Source of the DNA: Ulota crispa | Taxonomy: Eukaryota > Streptophyta > Bryopsida > Orthotrichales > Orthotrichaceae | Direction of reading: 5' to 3' | Length of the DNA: 64,000 nucleotides | NCBI GenBank assembly: GCA_963920765.1 | Contig: OY987243.1 | Span: forward strand, 12,276,001-12,340,000 | Shown here: positions 49,301 through 58,471 of the stretch, piece after piece | Numbering within the stretch: position 1 is the stretch's first letter | Layout of the letters: the number at the start of each line of letters is the position of its first letter | Made by a program: the position numbers and the translations under genes | The notes under the pieces: model-generated | Database searches by the model: none | Told to the model about the DNA's origin: nothing | What the model saw: only the letters and a program-made list of their open reading frames with translations

Positions 49301-52300
49301 TTTCCAAAATTTTGTAGAACTTTTTGGTGGAAGTTGAAACAATAAAGAATGCCCTAAATATAGAACTCCAAACACCCTCCAAACATGTGCTAGAAATAAA
49401 TAAAATGCCAAGCACCTCCTAGAAAAATATAAAAGGGTAGCATTGTGATGAAAGCAATTGGTATTGATGGTTTCAAAAAAGGACCAAAATGATGGTGCAT
49501 GTGGATTAGATTCTACACCAATTTTGAGATATTGATTTTTTGTATTTGTATAGTACATCAAGGTTGGATCCTAAAACCAATGGATTTGTGATATATCAAT
49601 TTTTTGTAAAGTTGAATGTTGCATTATTCATCCATGTCCTACTCACGCAAAGCTTATGCATGTGTAATGGTGGTCAATAAAAAGAGAGATCATGAGGTTT
49701 TTAGAGACAATTTTTGTTGATTAATTCGTCAAGAAACTTGCATTGTTAAAGCAGTATGCTACAAATCCAACCTCTATAAAAATTTATTGTAAATCTAAGC
49801 CTTTGATCACAAAAGGTTATGGATGATCATAAACACATCTTTAATCTTGCAACACCTTGGAAGTTCATAGTTTTTTCAAAATTTGCCCAAACAATGATTC
49901 TTGAGAAATTTTGAAAAGCTATTTCAAACACCAATAAGACCCAACAAAACCAAGACCATTTAATGATAATAGCCTTGCTTAGAAGATTATTAGGTTGTTA
50001 GGTTATTAAGTGGAGTTGGTTTGTTTCAAGCTATTTATCATTTAGTTTTGCTCTTACCAAATGTAGGCAAGATATAAGAGATTATGTGTGAATATAAACA
50101 AAGAGGATCATTTGGTTTATCCAGTGCAAAATTTTGGAGGTAACTAATCCCAACTCTTAGATAGTACTTGTATCCATATTAAAATAATACATATTGGCAT
50201 TCATAAGAACATTACTAAATTTGCAACATGAGCACGCTTTACTTGCATTTTGCACTCTACCACATGTTTTTTTTCTTTTTTTTTGTTAGTCTTGTCTAAG
50301 TTGTCCTTCTCTCTACTTTCTTTTTTCACCCTCCTATTCTTTGTCTTTTATCTTCCTCCCCCCTCTTTAATAGAGAATTTCTTTTGGTGTTGATACATAA
50401 TTTCAAATTTCTCTTGAGTCTTGACTGACATACGCTTGATGCTTTATGTTTTACAATATTGGTAATCATGAGTGTCTTGAGGTGTAGAATCGTGCAGTAT
50501 ATATATTTTTCCAATTACAAAACCTACTAGATCTTGCAATGATTATATTTTGCATATTAGCATAGTCATAAGTGTGAATTGATGCAATTTCACACAACAC
50601 ATTTGGAAATTGGAAGTTGTAATGTCATATGGGGTAGAAACTAGAAAGTGACAAATTTGAAACAACTAACTTTCATTGGCCAAGCTTCCATTAATGGAAT
50701 GAAAACTGTCATATGAAATGAACTCAATCTAATCAAAACAAGATGGAAGCGGACCAAAATAGTCTTTGTAATGACGGGCTATTCAACCTTTTGTCTTCTA
50801 GTAGATTGTTTGATGTAAACATTGCAACCTTGAGAAATAGAGATATTTACTCAAATAATTATGAGCTTTTTGAAGAAATCTAAAACTAGTGCAAGTCAAT
50901 GAAGAGTAATTCAAAATGCTATTTTTCTAGTTTTTAGCTTTGTGATTCATGCCTTCAAATGATGTGTATGTGACTATTCAAGGAGGTGTTTCTACATTCC
51001 TTATGTAAGTGGGCCTTAAAAAACTCAATCCTTCAATCAATTTAATGGGTGTAATAAACAAGAAATACAATAGATTTGTTATGAAATTCATTGGTGACAA
51101 TCACATGTCTTGCTTTTTTGTTTCCCGTTGAAGATATGCTAGTCATTGATATTTTACTGGAGGAAATTCTACCAAGTCAAATCAGTTGCGCCCTTTTTGA
51201 CTCACATCTACAAAGATGTGAAGCATTGGACTTATAAATAAAACCAAGGCTATGTTGGTTGTAAGATAAGAATATGTTGAAATGCTTAAAATGTATCTTT
51301 CATGTCTTCCATCATCTATTTTTTGCATTTCTTGCAAAGTAGTTTTGATTAGATTCATATTTGAAAAAGGGAAAACTTCATGGATACCTATGAAGTTTGC
51401 AAGATTTACATAGACACCCCTTCTTTTTCATGAATTACACAAATGCCCTTGAACCAAAATTTTCAGGCATTTGATTTGTTGTGCATGCCATTGCTTTTCT
51501 TCCTTTGTGTGCATGTTGTTTCTTTTTGATTTCATTACATTCTGTTTTTCAACGTTGGTCATGAAGGAAGTACAAGCACAACAAACAAATGCCTAAAAAC
51601 TTTGGTCCAAGGGTATTTGTGTAGTTTCCGAAAAAGCAAGAGTATTCATGAAAATATTGCAAACTTTAGAGGTATCCATGAAATTTTCCCTTTGAAAAAT
51701 TGGGTTACAAGGATTTGGTTACTTCATGAAAGATGAAATGTTTTGTTGAATCTCTGAGTATATACAACTTTGAGGCACAAAAGTGAGAATGCAAGTTGGA
51801 ATATCAGGGAAAGCCTTCTAAAACAAATTCAATATGGTTATCTTGTCAGTCACTGACTAAAAAGTGTTTTCCATTTAGCCTTCTTTTCAAAAAAAAATCT
51901 AAATTGCAAAATGAATTCTAATTTAAATTTCATTCTTTTGAAATCTTAATAAGGCAAAATTGCACAAGCATACATACAACTTAAATATGTTGTTGTCATT
52001 TTGTAAAAATTACAACTTGATTAGTAGTTTTAGAAGTGATTTTGGATAAAAGTTCTAGTTTTATTTCTAAAGTGCTCTGGCTATGTTACGCCAAAAAACG
52101 CTAAGAATGAGATGTTAAGATAGCAAAGGTAAAATAAAATTTGAATTCAGCCTTGGTACAATTTATCAAAGGATCTAGTCATAGATTACTTCATTATTAT
52201 ATGGTAAAAAGAAAATAGATATGTGTGCCATGGATTGGGAGATTGTAGAGTTTGAAGTGAGAAATTATTTTTTTGGAGAATTTAAATACTAGGCAATTCT

Positions 52301-54933
52301 AGTTTGGGGAGGTTTTTCCACTAGCTAATCTCTCTATTTTGCTTCTCATTTTCTTAGATTCATGATTCCAAGAAAGCTGACCGTATGCCCAGAAAATTCA
52401 AAACATTTGAATTGGGGGACATATTTTAGAAGTCATGAATAGGAAACTAGCTTCAAGAAAATTCTCATACAAAGCCATCTTTCCAACAATTTTTGGTTTC
52501 CACATACAAAAGTCTTCTCAAAATGTGATTGGTGGAGCTTTAGACTTTAGGTAGCTTCAAAGGAAGAAACATAAAGGGGAATCAACCAAAAATTGTGGCT
52601 TTGACAAGCTTGATCAACATATTACCAGTTTCAATGAAAGGTGAACTAAAGAGTCGTAAGCAAAAACTATTGCCTTCATGGAATGAGGTTGGGTTAAGGT
52701 ATGCAAAGGAAATATCGGTGCCCCTCAATCCTTGGACAAAATTCCAAAGTTTAGGTGCAAAATAAACATGAGAAAATATCAAAACTAGGCCTGACAATTG
52801 GCCGTATTTCAAAAACAGTCCTGACTATTTTGAAATATCAAAAATATGCATCATCCAAGTCTTGAGTTTTTGAGGTTTTGCAGTTGATTTTTTTCAATTC
52901 CCAAGCTAGTTGGTCAAGGGTTTTTTTTTGTTATTTTCTCTATATTGGATTATAAATATTGAAAAACTAGATTTTCAACTGGCTTTTCAGCCAATGTTTA
53001 CAAATTGCAAATTGTTTTTTCTCATTTTAAAGGGTTAGCTTTGACCTAGCTATTGATTCTTCCCGGACTGCCTCACCATATATAAAAAGTAGGCCTTGCA
53101 ACTAAAGTGACCAAAAATTTGTACATGTTTCTATATGGGAACTGATATGAGCACACTCAGGGTTTGATATATGCACACAAGGAGAGGGGTGAATTTAAGA
53201 TATTTACCATGTACAAGTCAAATTTGGAAAGTTCAAATTCAGATTTGGATTTAGAGACCTTGATTTAGCCTAGAACCACAATAGAGGTTACAATTGAACT
53301 ACGCCCAATGGAAAAGTTTAGCTGGAGGCAAATTATAACTTTTGCCCTTATTTATAAAAACAGCTAAGCTTTTCCATTGGGCGTAGTTCAATTGTAACCT
53401 CCATTGTGGTTCTAGGTTAAATCAAGGTCTCTAAATCCAGATCTGAATTTGAACTATCCAAATTTGACTTGTACATGGTAAATATCTTAAATTTACCCCT
53501 CTCCTTGTGTGCATATATCAAACCTCGGGTGTGCTCATATTAGTTTCCATATAGAAACATGTACAAAATTTTGGTCACTTTAGTTGCAAGGCCTACTTTT
53601 TATATATGATGAGGCAGTTTGGGAAGAATCAATAGCTAGGTCAAAGCTAATTCATTAAAATGAGAAAAAACAATTTGCAATTTATAAACATTGGCTGAAA
53701 AGCGAGTTGAAAATCTAGTTTTTCAATATTCATAATCCAATATAGAGAAAGTAACAAAAAAAATCCTTGACCAACTAGTTTGGGAATTGAAAAAAATCAA
53801 CCGCAAAACCTCAAAAACTCAGGACTTGGATGAGGCATATTTTTGATATTTCAAAATAGTCAGGACTGTTTTTGAAATACGGCCAATTGTCAAGCCTAGT
53901 TTTGATATTTTCCCAATAAACATACCTGCCACAAGAAGAAAAGAGTTTCTTAAACCATTGGTTCACAATGATTACTAATGTCCTAATAAACTATATAATG
54001 ACTTAATTACAATCATCTAGGACATTTGCAGTCATTTACACTAGAAGAAAACCATGTTCTAAATGACTGGTTCACAATGATTACAAATGTCCTAAACAAC
54101 TAAACAATGACTAAATTACAATGAAATTGAGTTGTTTAGGACATTTGTAGTTGTTGTGAACCAGTTGTTTAATGCAAGATTTCTTCTAGTGTTAGAACCA
54201 ATTGTTTATTCATGTGTTATGCTAGTGTGCATGTCTTGCCTCACAAGCAAGCATAGTTACATTTTCTATCATTACTTTATTTCTGCAAATTAAAATTGTT
54301 TGAAATTTATTACATTAGAAAGCTATTCTTTGGACACACATCCTCTAAATTTTTTTTGTAGGAATTGGATTTATTAGCTTATGGATTCTAGCTTGCTCAA
54401 AACTACTATGTTGCCAAAAAACACTATTTCCTTTGTTAAACATTATTCTTCATTTGATTTGAGTGTATAGATGTTGGGTGCTATTGCATAAAATCTAAGG
54501 GGTTTTTGATATTTAAAAATTGGTTTTGTTGCAAAGAAAATCTAATAGTTGTTCAGTTAATTTTGTAAGATTGCCATTATGGACATTTGTTGATACATTT
54601 TAGAGTTGCATAAAGGATGCCTTCATTATTCTAGTAGAATATGGAATGGCAATTGAGATAAATACATTATATCCATTAAAACTTGGCAATTGCTTGTTCT
54701 TTCATATTCTCTTTGAGTTTAACTCTACGTTGCCTATAATATACAACATGTAGTTCCAAGGCGTCCTTTTTAAATCCAATATTAATTCATCAATGTTATG
54801 TGTCTTTCATTTTGCAATAACTTTTACAATGTGCTTTTTGTTTTCAGCTCACTCATTGGAAGAACATTTATTTGTAATTGATTTTGATAATCAAAGGATT
54901 AGATGGCAACCAGACACATGTGAGTTGCCATAG
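34368..54933 (+). CDS. membrane-anchored pepsin-like aspartic protease, copy 2 (multi-exon)
   Basis: Same product and architecture as copy 1. Exons: 34,368-34,433; 35,326-35,624; 36,365-36,494; 37,680-37,921; 42,222-42,500; 44,376-44,526; about 44,746-44,865; 48,036-48,164; last 54,848-54,933. Exon lengths equal those of copy 1 except exon 2 (one codon shorter) and exon 5 (three codons longer, TMDPVIERAK). All located exons are open and phase-compatible. Key residues are kept: site 1 IDTGSRSTWV, flap FQYAD, FGCATQ, DGVIGLGN, site 2 VDTGSERTYL, LCW, and C-terminal HLFVIDFDNQRIRW. Intron 3 has the strong donor GTAAGT. As in copy 1, no exon was found for the Cys/ILG segment before the last exon. 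A second open frame at 44,648-44,899 overlaps exon 7 in another frame and is a shadow. The long last intron (6.7 kb) is swollen by four young DNA elements. Confidence 0.85.
37231..37372. mobile_element. MITE, AACACCATATTC-ended family, intron 3 of copy 2
   Basis: Perfect 4-bp duplication AAGT on both sides (37,227-37,230 and 37,373-37,376); copy 1 shows the empty site GACAAGTTTCG near 14,098. Nearly identical to 7,287-7,427, so the family moved after the gene duplication. Confidence 0.8.
39768..39906. mobile_element. CACTA-type MITE, intron 4 of copy 2
   Basis: Starts CACTGCAAGAAAATAG and ends with TTTTCTTGTAG, with AAT flanks. It splits the unit that is duplicated in copy 1 at 17,842-18,055. 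The interior repeats the string TGTCCAAATTGAC several times. Confidence 0.65.
41173..42117. mobile_element. TTAA-flanked element (piggyBac-like signature), intron 4 of copy 2
   Basis: TTAA at 41,169-41,172 and 42,118-42,121; ends CCCCTAAAGGCCCAA and TTGGGTCTTTAGGGG. Copy 1 shows the empty site GATTAAGACC near 19,253. The 945-bp interior has no transposase; an 83-residue frame at 41,760 lacks recognisable domains. Confidence 0.7.
42768..42995. mobile_element. CACTA-type hairpin MITE, intron 5 of copy 2
   Basis: CACTAGAAGAAATACATGCC to its inverse ending TTCTTCTAGTG. The arms pair over about 100 bases. Absent from copy 1 (near 19,868). The flanking 3-bp duplication is not clean. Confidence 0.75.
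43887..44308. mobile_element. PIF/Harbinger-like (Tourist-type) MITE, intron 5 of copy 2
   Basis: Perfect 3-bp duplication TAA on both sides and inverted ends GGAAATTGATACATGTACC and GGTACATGCATCAATTCC. Inner sequences are also inverted (GGTCCACACC). Copy 1 lacks it (near 20,735). TAA/TTA targets with GG ends fit PIF/Harbinger. Confidence 0.7.
45085..46009. mobile_element. TTAA-flanked element (piggyBac-like signature), intron 7 of copy 2
   Basis: TTAA at 45,081-45,084; the right flank is TAAC, one change from TTAA. Ends CCCCTAAAGCC and GGCTTTAGGGG. The interior and right end (AAAATCCCATTTGTCCC) resemble 41,173-42,117. Copy 1 has the empty site TTTAAACTAG near 21,503. Confidence 0.7.
48205..48400. 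repeat. short-unit minisatellite, TTTTGCAACCCAT type
   Basis: Homologue of 25,254-25,400, just after the exon 8 donor of copy 2. Unit order and number differ, showing independent slippage after duplication. Confidence 0.75.
49156..49670 (+). mobile_element. candidate non-autonomous Helitron, last intron of copy 2
   Basis: Begins TCTATACTACTAAG, the 5' terminus typical of plant Helitrons. It sits exactly between A and T of the empty site seen in copy 1 (ATACATGGTCAG near 26,194), with no target duplication and no terminal inverted repeats. The 3' end reads GTGTAATGG, not the usual CTRR, so the end may be decayed. No Rep/helicase frame. Confidence 0.55.
51369..51691. mobile_element. Mutator-like foldback element, last intron of copy 2
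   Basis: Perfect 9-bp duplication TTTGAAAAA (51,360-51,368 and 51,692-51,700). Inverted ends GGGAAAACTTCATGGATACC and GGTATCCATGAAATTTTCCC. Copy 1 has the single site, itself used by a CACTA hairpin at 27,893. A decayed relative lies at 56,015-56,263. Confidence 0.8.
52770..53914. mobile_element. Mutator-like 1.1-kb near-perfect palindrome, last intron of copy 2
   Basis: Perfect 9-bp duplication AATAAACAT on both sides. The two arms, each about 545 bp, are inverted copies with few differences, meeting near 53,342. Ends GAGAAAATATCAAAACTAGG and its inverse ending TTTTCCC. Copy 1 has the uninterrupted site near 29,135. No coding capacity. High arm identity implies a recent insertion. Confidence 0.85.
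54039..54191. mobile_element. CACTA-type hairpin MITE inside an older relative
   Basis: CACTAGAAGAAAACCATG to its inverse ending TTCTTCTAGTG, with TTA duplicated on both sides. The flanking sequence (53,955-54,036, present also in copy 1 at 29,176-29,268) carries the same inner motif (TTCACAATGA and AGGACATTTG), so a new copy landed in an older degenerate copy of its own family. Confidence 0.75.
54471..54488 (+). other. possible relic of the missing protease exon (MLGAIA), copy 2
   Basis: Counterpart of 29,538-29,555. The preceding residues differ (the Cys of copy 1 is replaced), and the same intervening TAG and missing donor apply. Support is weak. Confidence 0.2.
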
Positions 54934-55378
54934 CTTTTGAATTTACTTACTGAAAATTCAAGACTTCTCTTAGATCTTGTTCTCATCAATTCTACCACTA
55001 CTTCAACAGCTCCAAAGACACCAAATATGTTGAATTTCTTAACCTTTTAAGGATTGTATTGATAATTGGATTGACCTTTTTAGTGTACAGAAAGAGCAAT
55101 ACTTAATCTTCAACAGATTTGTCATGTAATGTTTTACTCTAGATTAAACATGCATTATTTGTGTATCACTTCAACTTCTTACAAGATTGTATTGGACGCC
55201 ATCCAATTTGATTGATGTCATTGTTAAGGATGAAAATGTGACTTTCCATGAGTTTAGCTATAAGAACACCATATAAACAACCTAAATTGTTAGACTTTGA
55301 GAACTAAATGTTAATTAATCCAACTTGTATGATTAAGAGCATACTACACCAATTTTTTGATTTATTGTTGAAAACTTC

Positions 55379-55384
55379 AATAAA
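55379..55384 (+). terminator. candidate polyadenylation signal, copy 2
   Basis: AATAAA about 446 bases past the stop, in a conserved context with copy 1 (30,609). Positional evidence only. Confidence 0.25.
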
Positions 55385-55804
55385 ATCTACATGAATAACT
55401 CTTACTTGCTATATATATTGCATAACATCAAACCACAAAAAATTATTTCAACCAATGGTGTAAAAAAATTCAATATATGCATCCATTTAAATCTTGTAAT
55501 ATTGTAGATTGAAACTATCAACTTCAACAAGGCATTGTTAACTCCACACTTATGGTACAGTCAAATCAATTGCTACTTCCTCAAGCATGTTGAAAGAAGT
55601 TCTTTATGTTTTACAACCTTGCAACATAACCATGTTTTTATTGCACTAGAATCTCAATTAGAATTGAAGTTCTAGTGTATTATAATTCAATTTTTGTGCA
55701 TTAGATTACATTTTTTTCTGCATTAGAATGTTGTATGCAAATTAGGGCTTGCTCAATTGCATTTGGAAATTGGAAACGCTCAAGGTTTATTTTTAAAAAT
55801 TTGA

Positions 55805-56405
55805 GTGTCATGGTTGTCACATCAGACCACTTGTCCATCCACTTGCTTTTTGCCCAAAGTGCCCAATTGAGCTCATGTTCTTCTACTGTAGTCAACTCAT
55901 AGTTGATTTGGAAATATGATAAAAGAATGCTTGCTTTGTAAATGCTTATGACACTCATTGTTGCCAACATGAAGTCAAAATGTGGATTGATCCCATATCA
56001 CATAGTAAAAATGAAATGCACTAAACCCTTGAACCAAAATTTTCAAGCTTTTGTTTTGTTGTGCATGTCACTTCCTTTTTTCCTTTGTGCACACGCATAA
56101 CAAGAAAGAAGTAGTGTGTGCACAAAGGGAGAAGGAAGTGCCATGCACAACAAAACAAACGCCTGAAAATTTTGGTCCAAGGGTATTTGTGAGGTTTTTG
56201 AAATTGGAGGGGTAACAATGAAAACATGAAGAGCTTCAAGGGTATCCATGTATTTCTTGCTTTTTTTTGGTCAAGAACCCCAAAATTAGTATTCTTAAAA
56301 CGTGATGTTGGATGGACACATTGTCCATGTTGTCCAAAGTGCTTGTTTGCCTATCTTGTCCTATTATAATCAAATCTTGTCCAAAGTGACAACTGTGGAT
56401 AGCAT
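55805..56405. mobile_element. hAT-like repeat in the 3' flank of unit 2
   Basis: Starts ATGGTTGTCACATCAGACC and ends CCAAAGTGACAACTG. Same element as 31,455-33,050 without that copy's nested foldbacks. Instead it contains, at about 56,015-56,263, a decayed relative of the Mutator-like element at 51,369 (shared CTTGAACCAAAATTTTCA and GGTATCCATG). Confidence 0.5.
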
Positions 56406-56709
56406 GCCCAAATATATTAGGATTTTTTTTTTATCTTCATTGTTAATTAGACAAAGCTTGCAATGATGGGATGTGGTCAAGTTCGATAACTAGTTGACAA
56501 CTAGGACCTACAATGACAATAGCTAAATTGCAAAAGGGGATGTGAGATAAGATATTGGGACTCTCCTCCAAGACACGGTGGTGCCTCTTGAGAATGAGTG
56601 AGCCCTCAATCATGGATGCAACACTTGAACATTTGATTCTTGTAACTTGCGGTTACTAGGCTCGTTGTGGATGCTCTTAGCGTCCTTGTCATGAAATTTT
56701 GGAATCTTG

Positions 56710-56839
56710 CACTACAAAGAAACCATGGTCAAATGTACAAAAAGTTGACAAAGATTGTGACCCAATCTATAGTATAGTGTAGATTAGGTCACAATCTTAG
56801 TAAACTTTTTGTACATTCAACTATGGTTTTCTTGTAGTG
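56710..56839. mobile_element. CACTA-type hairpin MITE, 5' flank of unit 3
   Basis: CACTACAAAGAAACCATGG to its inverse ending TTTTCTTGTAGTG, flanked by TTG on both sides. The other units read through as TCTTGCCTTC. The termini match the classical CACTA consensus CACTACAAGAAA. Confidence 0.85.
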
Positions 56840-56954
56840 TTGCCTGCAATTGGGGTATGAGGATTTGGCCCTTACCTCACACTTTGGGATCTAGCATTGC
56901 AGTGATATGAGAGTTTGGGATGTATGCTTGAATTACAACTTGTCAAGTGGTAAC

Positions 56955-58018
56955 GTGAAACTGAAACGTGGATTGAGGGAGTAGAGTTGGCACATGGACT
57001 TGAGATGTAGACTCGCAACATGGATTTGGGACATAGATTTGAGATGTGCATCTGGGACGTAGACTCTAGATATGCATATGGGACATAGACTCAAGATATG
57101 CATCTAGGACGTAGACTCAAGATGTGCATCTGGAAGTATGGTTGTCTTCCCCGACATAGCAACAATTCAACAAGTCTAATGTCATAGACGGACAAGAGAC
57201 CCTTTGTCCGTCTAGTAGAGTCAATTTTAATGTTAATTTTTAAATAAAGCACTTTCTTTTTCCAATCTTGACATATTAATGTTTCATTTTATTAAAGTAT
57301 CTCAATTCAATATACACTTATTAGATTGTACATTTTGGGTCATATTTAAAGTAGATTTTCAAATAATATTAGTTGTTAAATAGGGCTTTATTAGACAAGA
57401 TTGTCACTCATACTTGACAATTGTCATGCTCGACATCATACGTTAGACAGACAACACAACAACCAAACCTCAAAACTTGTTCAACAAGACAACTCTGCAG
57501 ACTGGGGCATAGACTCAAGATATACATTTGGGACATAGACTTGAGATATGCATCTAGGACGTAGACTTGAGATATGCATTTGGGACGTAGACTCAAGATA
57601 TGCATTTGGGACGTAGACTCGAGATATGCATCTGGGACATAAACTTGAGATATGCATCTGGGACATAGACTCAAGATATGCATCTAGGACATAGACTCGA
57701 GATATACATCTGAGACGTCGACTCACGATGTGGATTTGGGACGTCGACTCACGATGTGGATTTGGGATATCGACTCACGATGTGAATTTGGGACGTCGAC
57801 TCACGATGTGAATTTGGGACGTCGACTCACGATGTGAATTTGGGACGTCGACTCACGATGTGAATTTGGGACGTCGACTCACGATGTGAATTTGGGACGT
57901 CGACTCACGATGTGAATTTGGGACGTCGACTCACGATGTGAATTTGGGACGTCGACTCACGATGTGAATTTGGGACATAAAATCGGGACGTGGATTCGGG
58001 ACGTGGATTCGGGACGTG
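56955..58018. repeat. expanded 26-bp minisatellite ahead of copy 3
   Basis: Degenerate units at 56,955-57,137, an insertion at 57,138-57,505, variant units (GGGACGTAGACTCGAGATA type) at 57,506-57,711, then ten consecutive near-identical 26-bp units at 57,712-57,971 containing GGGACGTCGACTCACGATG. Each unit holds the palindrome GACGTC with an ACGT core, the type of site bound by plant bZIP factors, and GTCGAC. It lies about 0.5 kb before the start codon. Homogeneity indicates recent expansion. Reverse-strand frames across it are translated repeats. Confidence 0.9.
57138..57505. mobile_element. unclassified insertion in the minisatellite
   Basis: About 370 bp of unrelated AT-rich sequence splitting the minisatellite. 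Both edges contain GTTGTCTT in inverted orientation (near 57,143 and 57,486). No target duplication could be fixed because the flanks are themselves repeats. Confidence 0.45.
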
Positions 58019-58471
58019 GGACAGAGTGCGTGAACCGCCTCCTCCCTCGCCTCCCAAGTCCCAACCCGCAACGCCGCAGAACTGCACAAACCCACGAGGA
58101 ATCTGGGACACATCACGATAGTCGACGTCGCAAACCAGAGACGGTCTGTGTAACCGACGCAATGCATGTCCATCAACACTCCACAATGCCTGCAACAACT
58201 CCATGCCCCACGCTACAATGCCACGAGGGTCACGGACGATGCTGGTTCTCGCATCTGACATGTAAACGAAAGTAAATGAAATGTGGAGCATCGGATGCTC
58301 CTCCATGACTTAACTATTGCAACGTCTGGACTTCCATTCAGATTTCTCCAATACCCCAATTTTAAGAGGCTCGAGGTCATTCATTGCTCCTGGCTTGACA
58401 AAGAAACAAAAGAAGGAAGCATGAGACAAGGGTGGACTCCATAGCCTGCTGTGTTGGTTAGTTCGTTAGTG
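58019..58471 (+). promoter_or_regulatory. GC-richer block upstream of exon 1 of copy 3 (probable promoter or 5' UTR)
   Basis: Homologue of the blocks before copies 1 and 2, here intact in both parts: the CCTCCTCCCTCGCCTCCC stretch and the extra segment near 58,312-58,420. Proposed promoter or leader by position and conservation. Confidence 0.45.

Noticed and set aside
57408-57726. Reverse-strand frames rich in YLES, SQMHI repeats
   Set aside because: Translated minisatellite; the 26-bp unit is not a multiple of three and no initiation context or homologue supports a protein.
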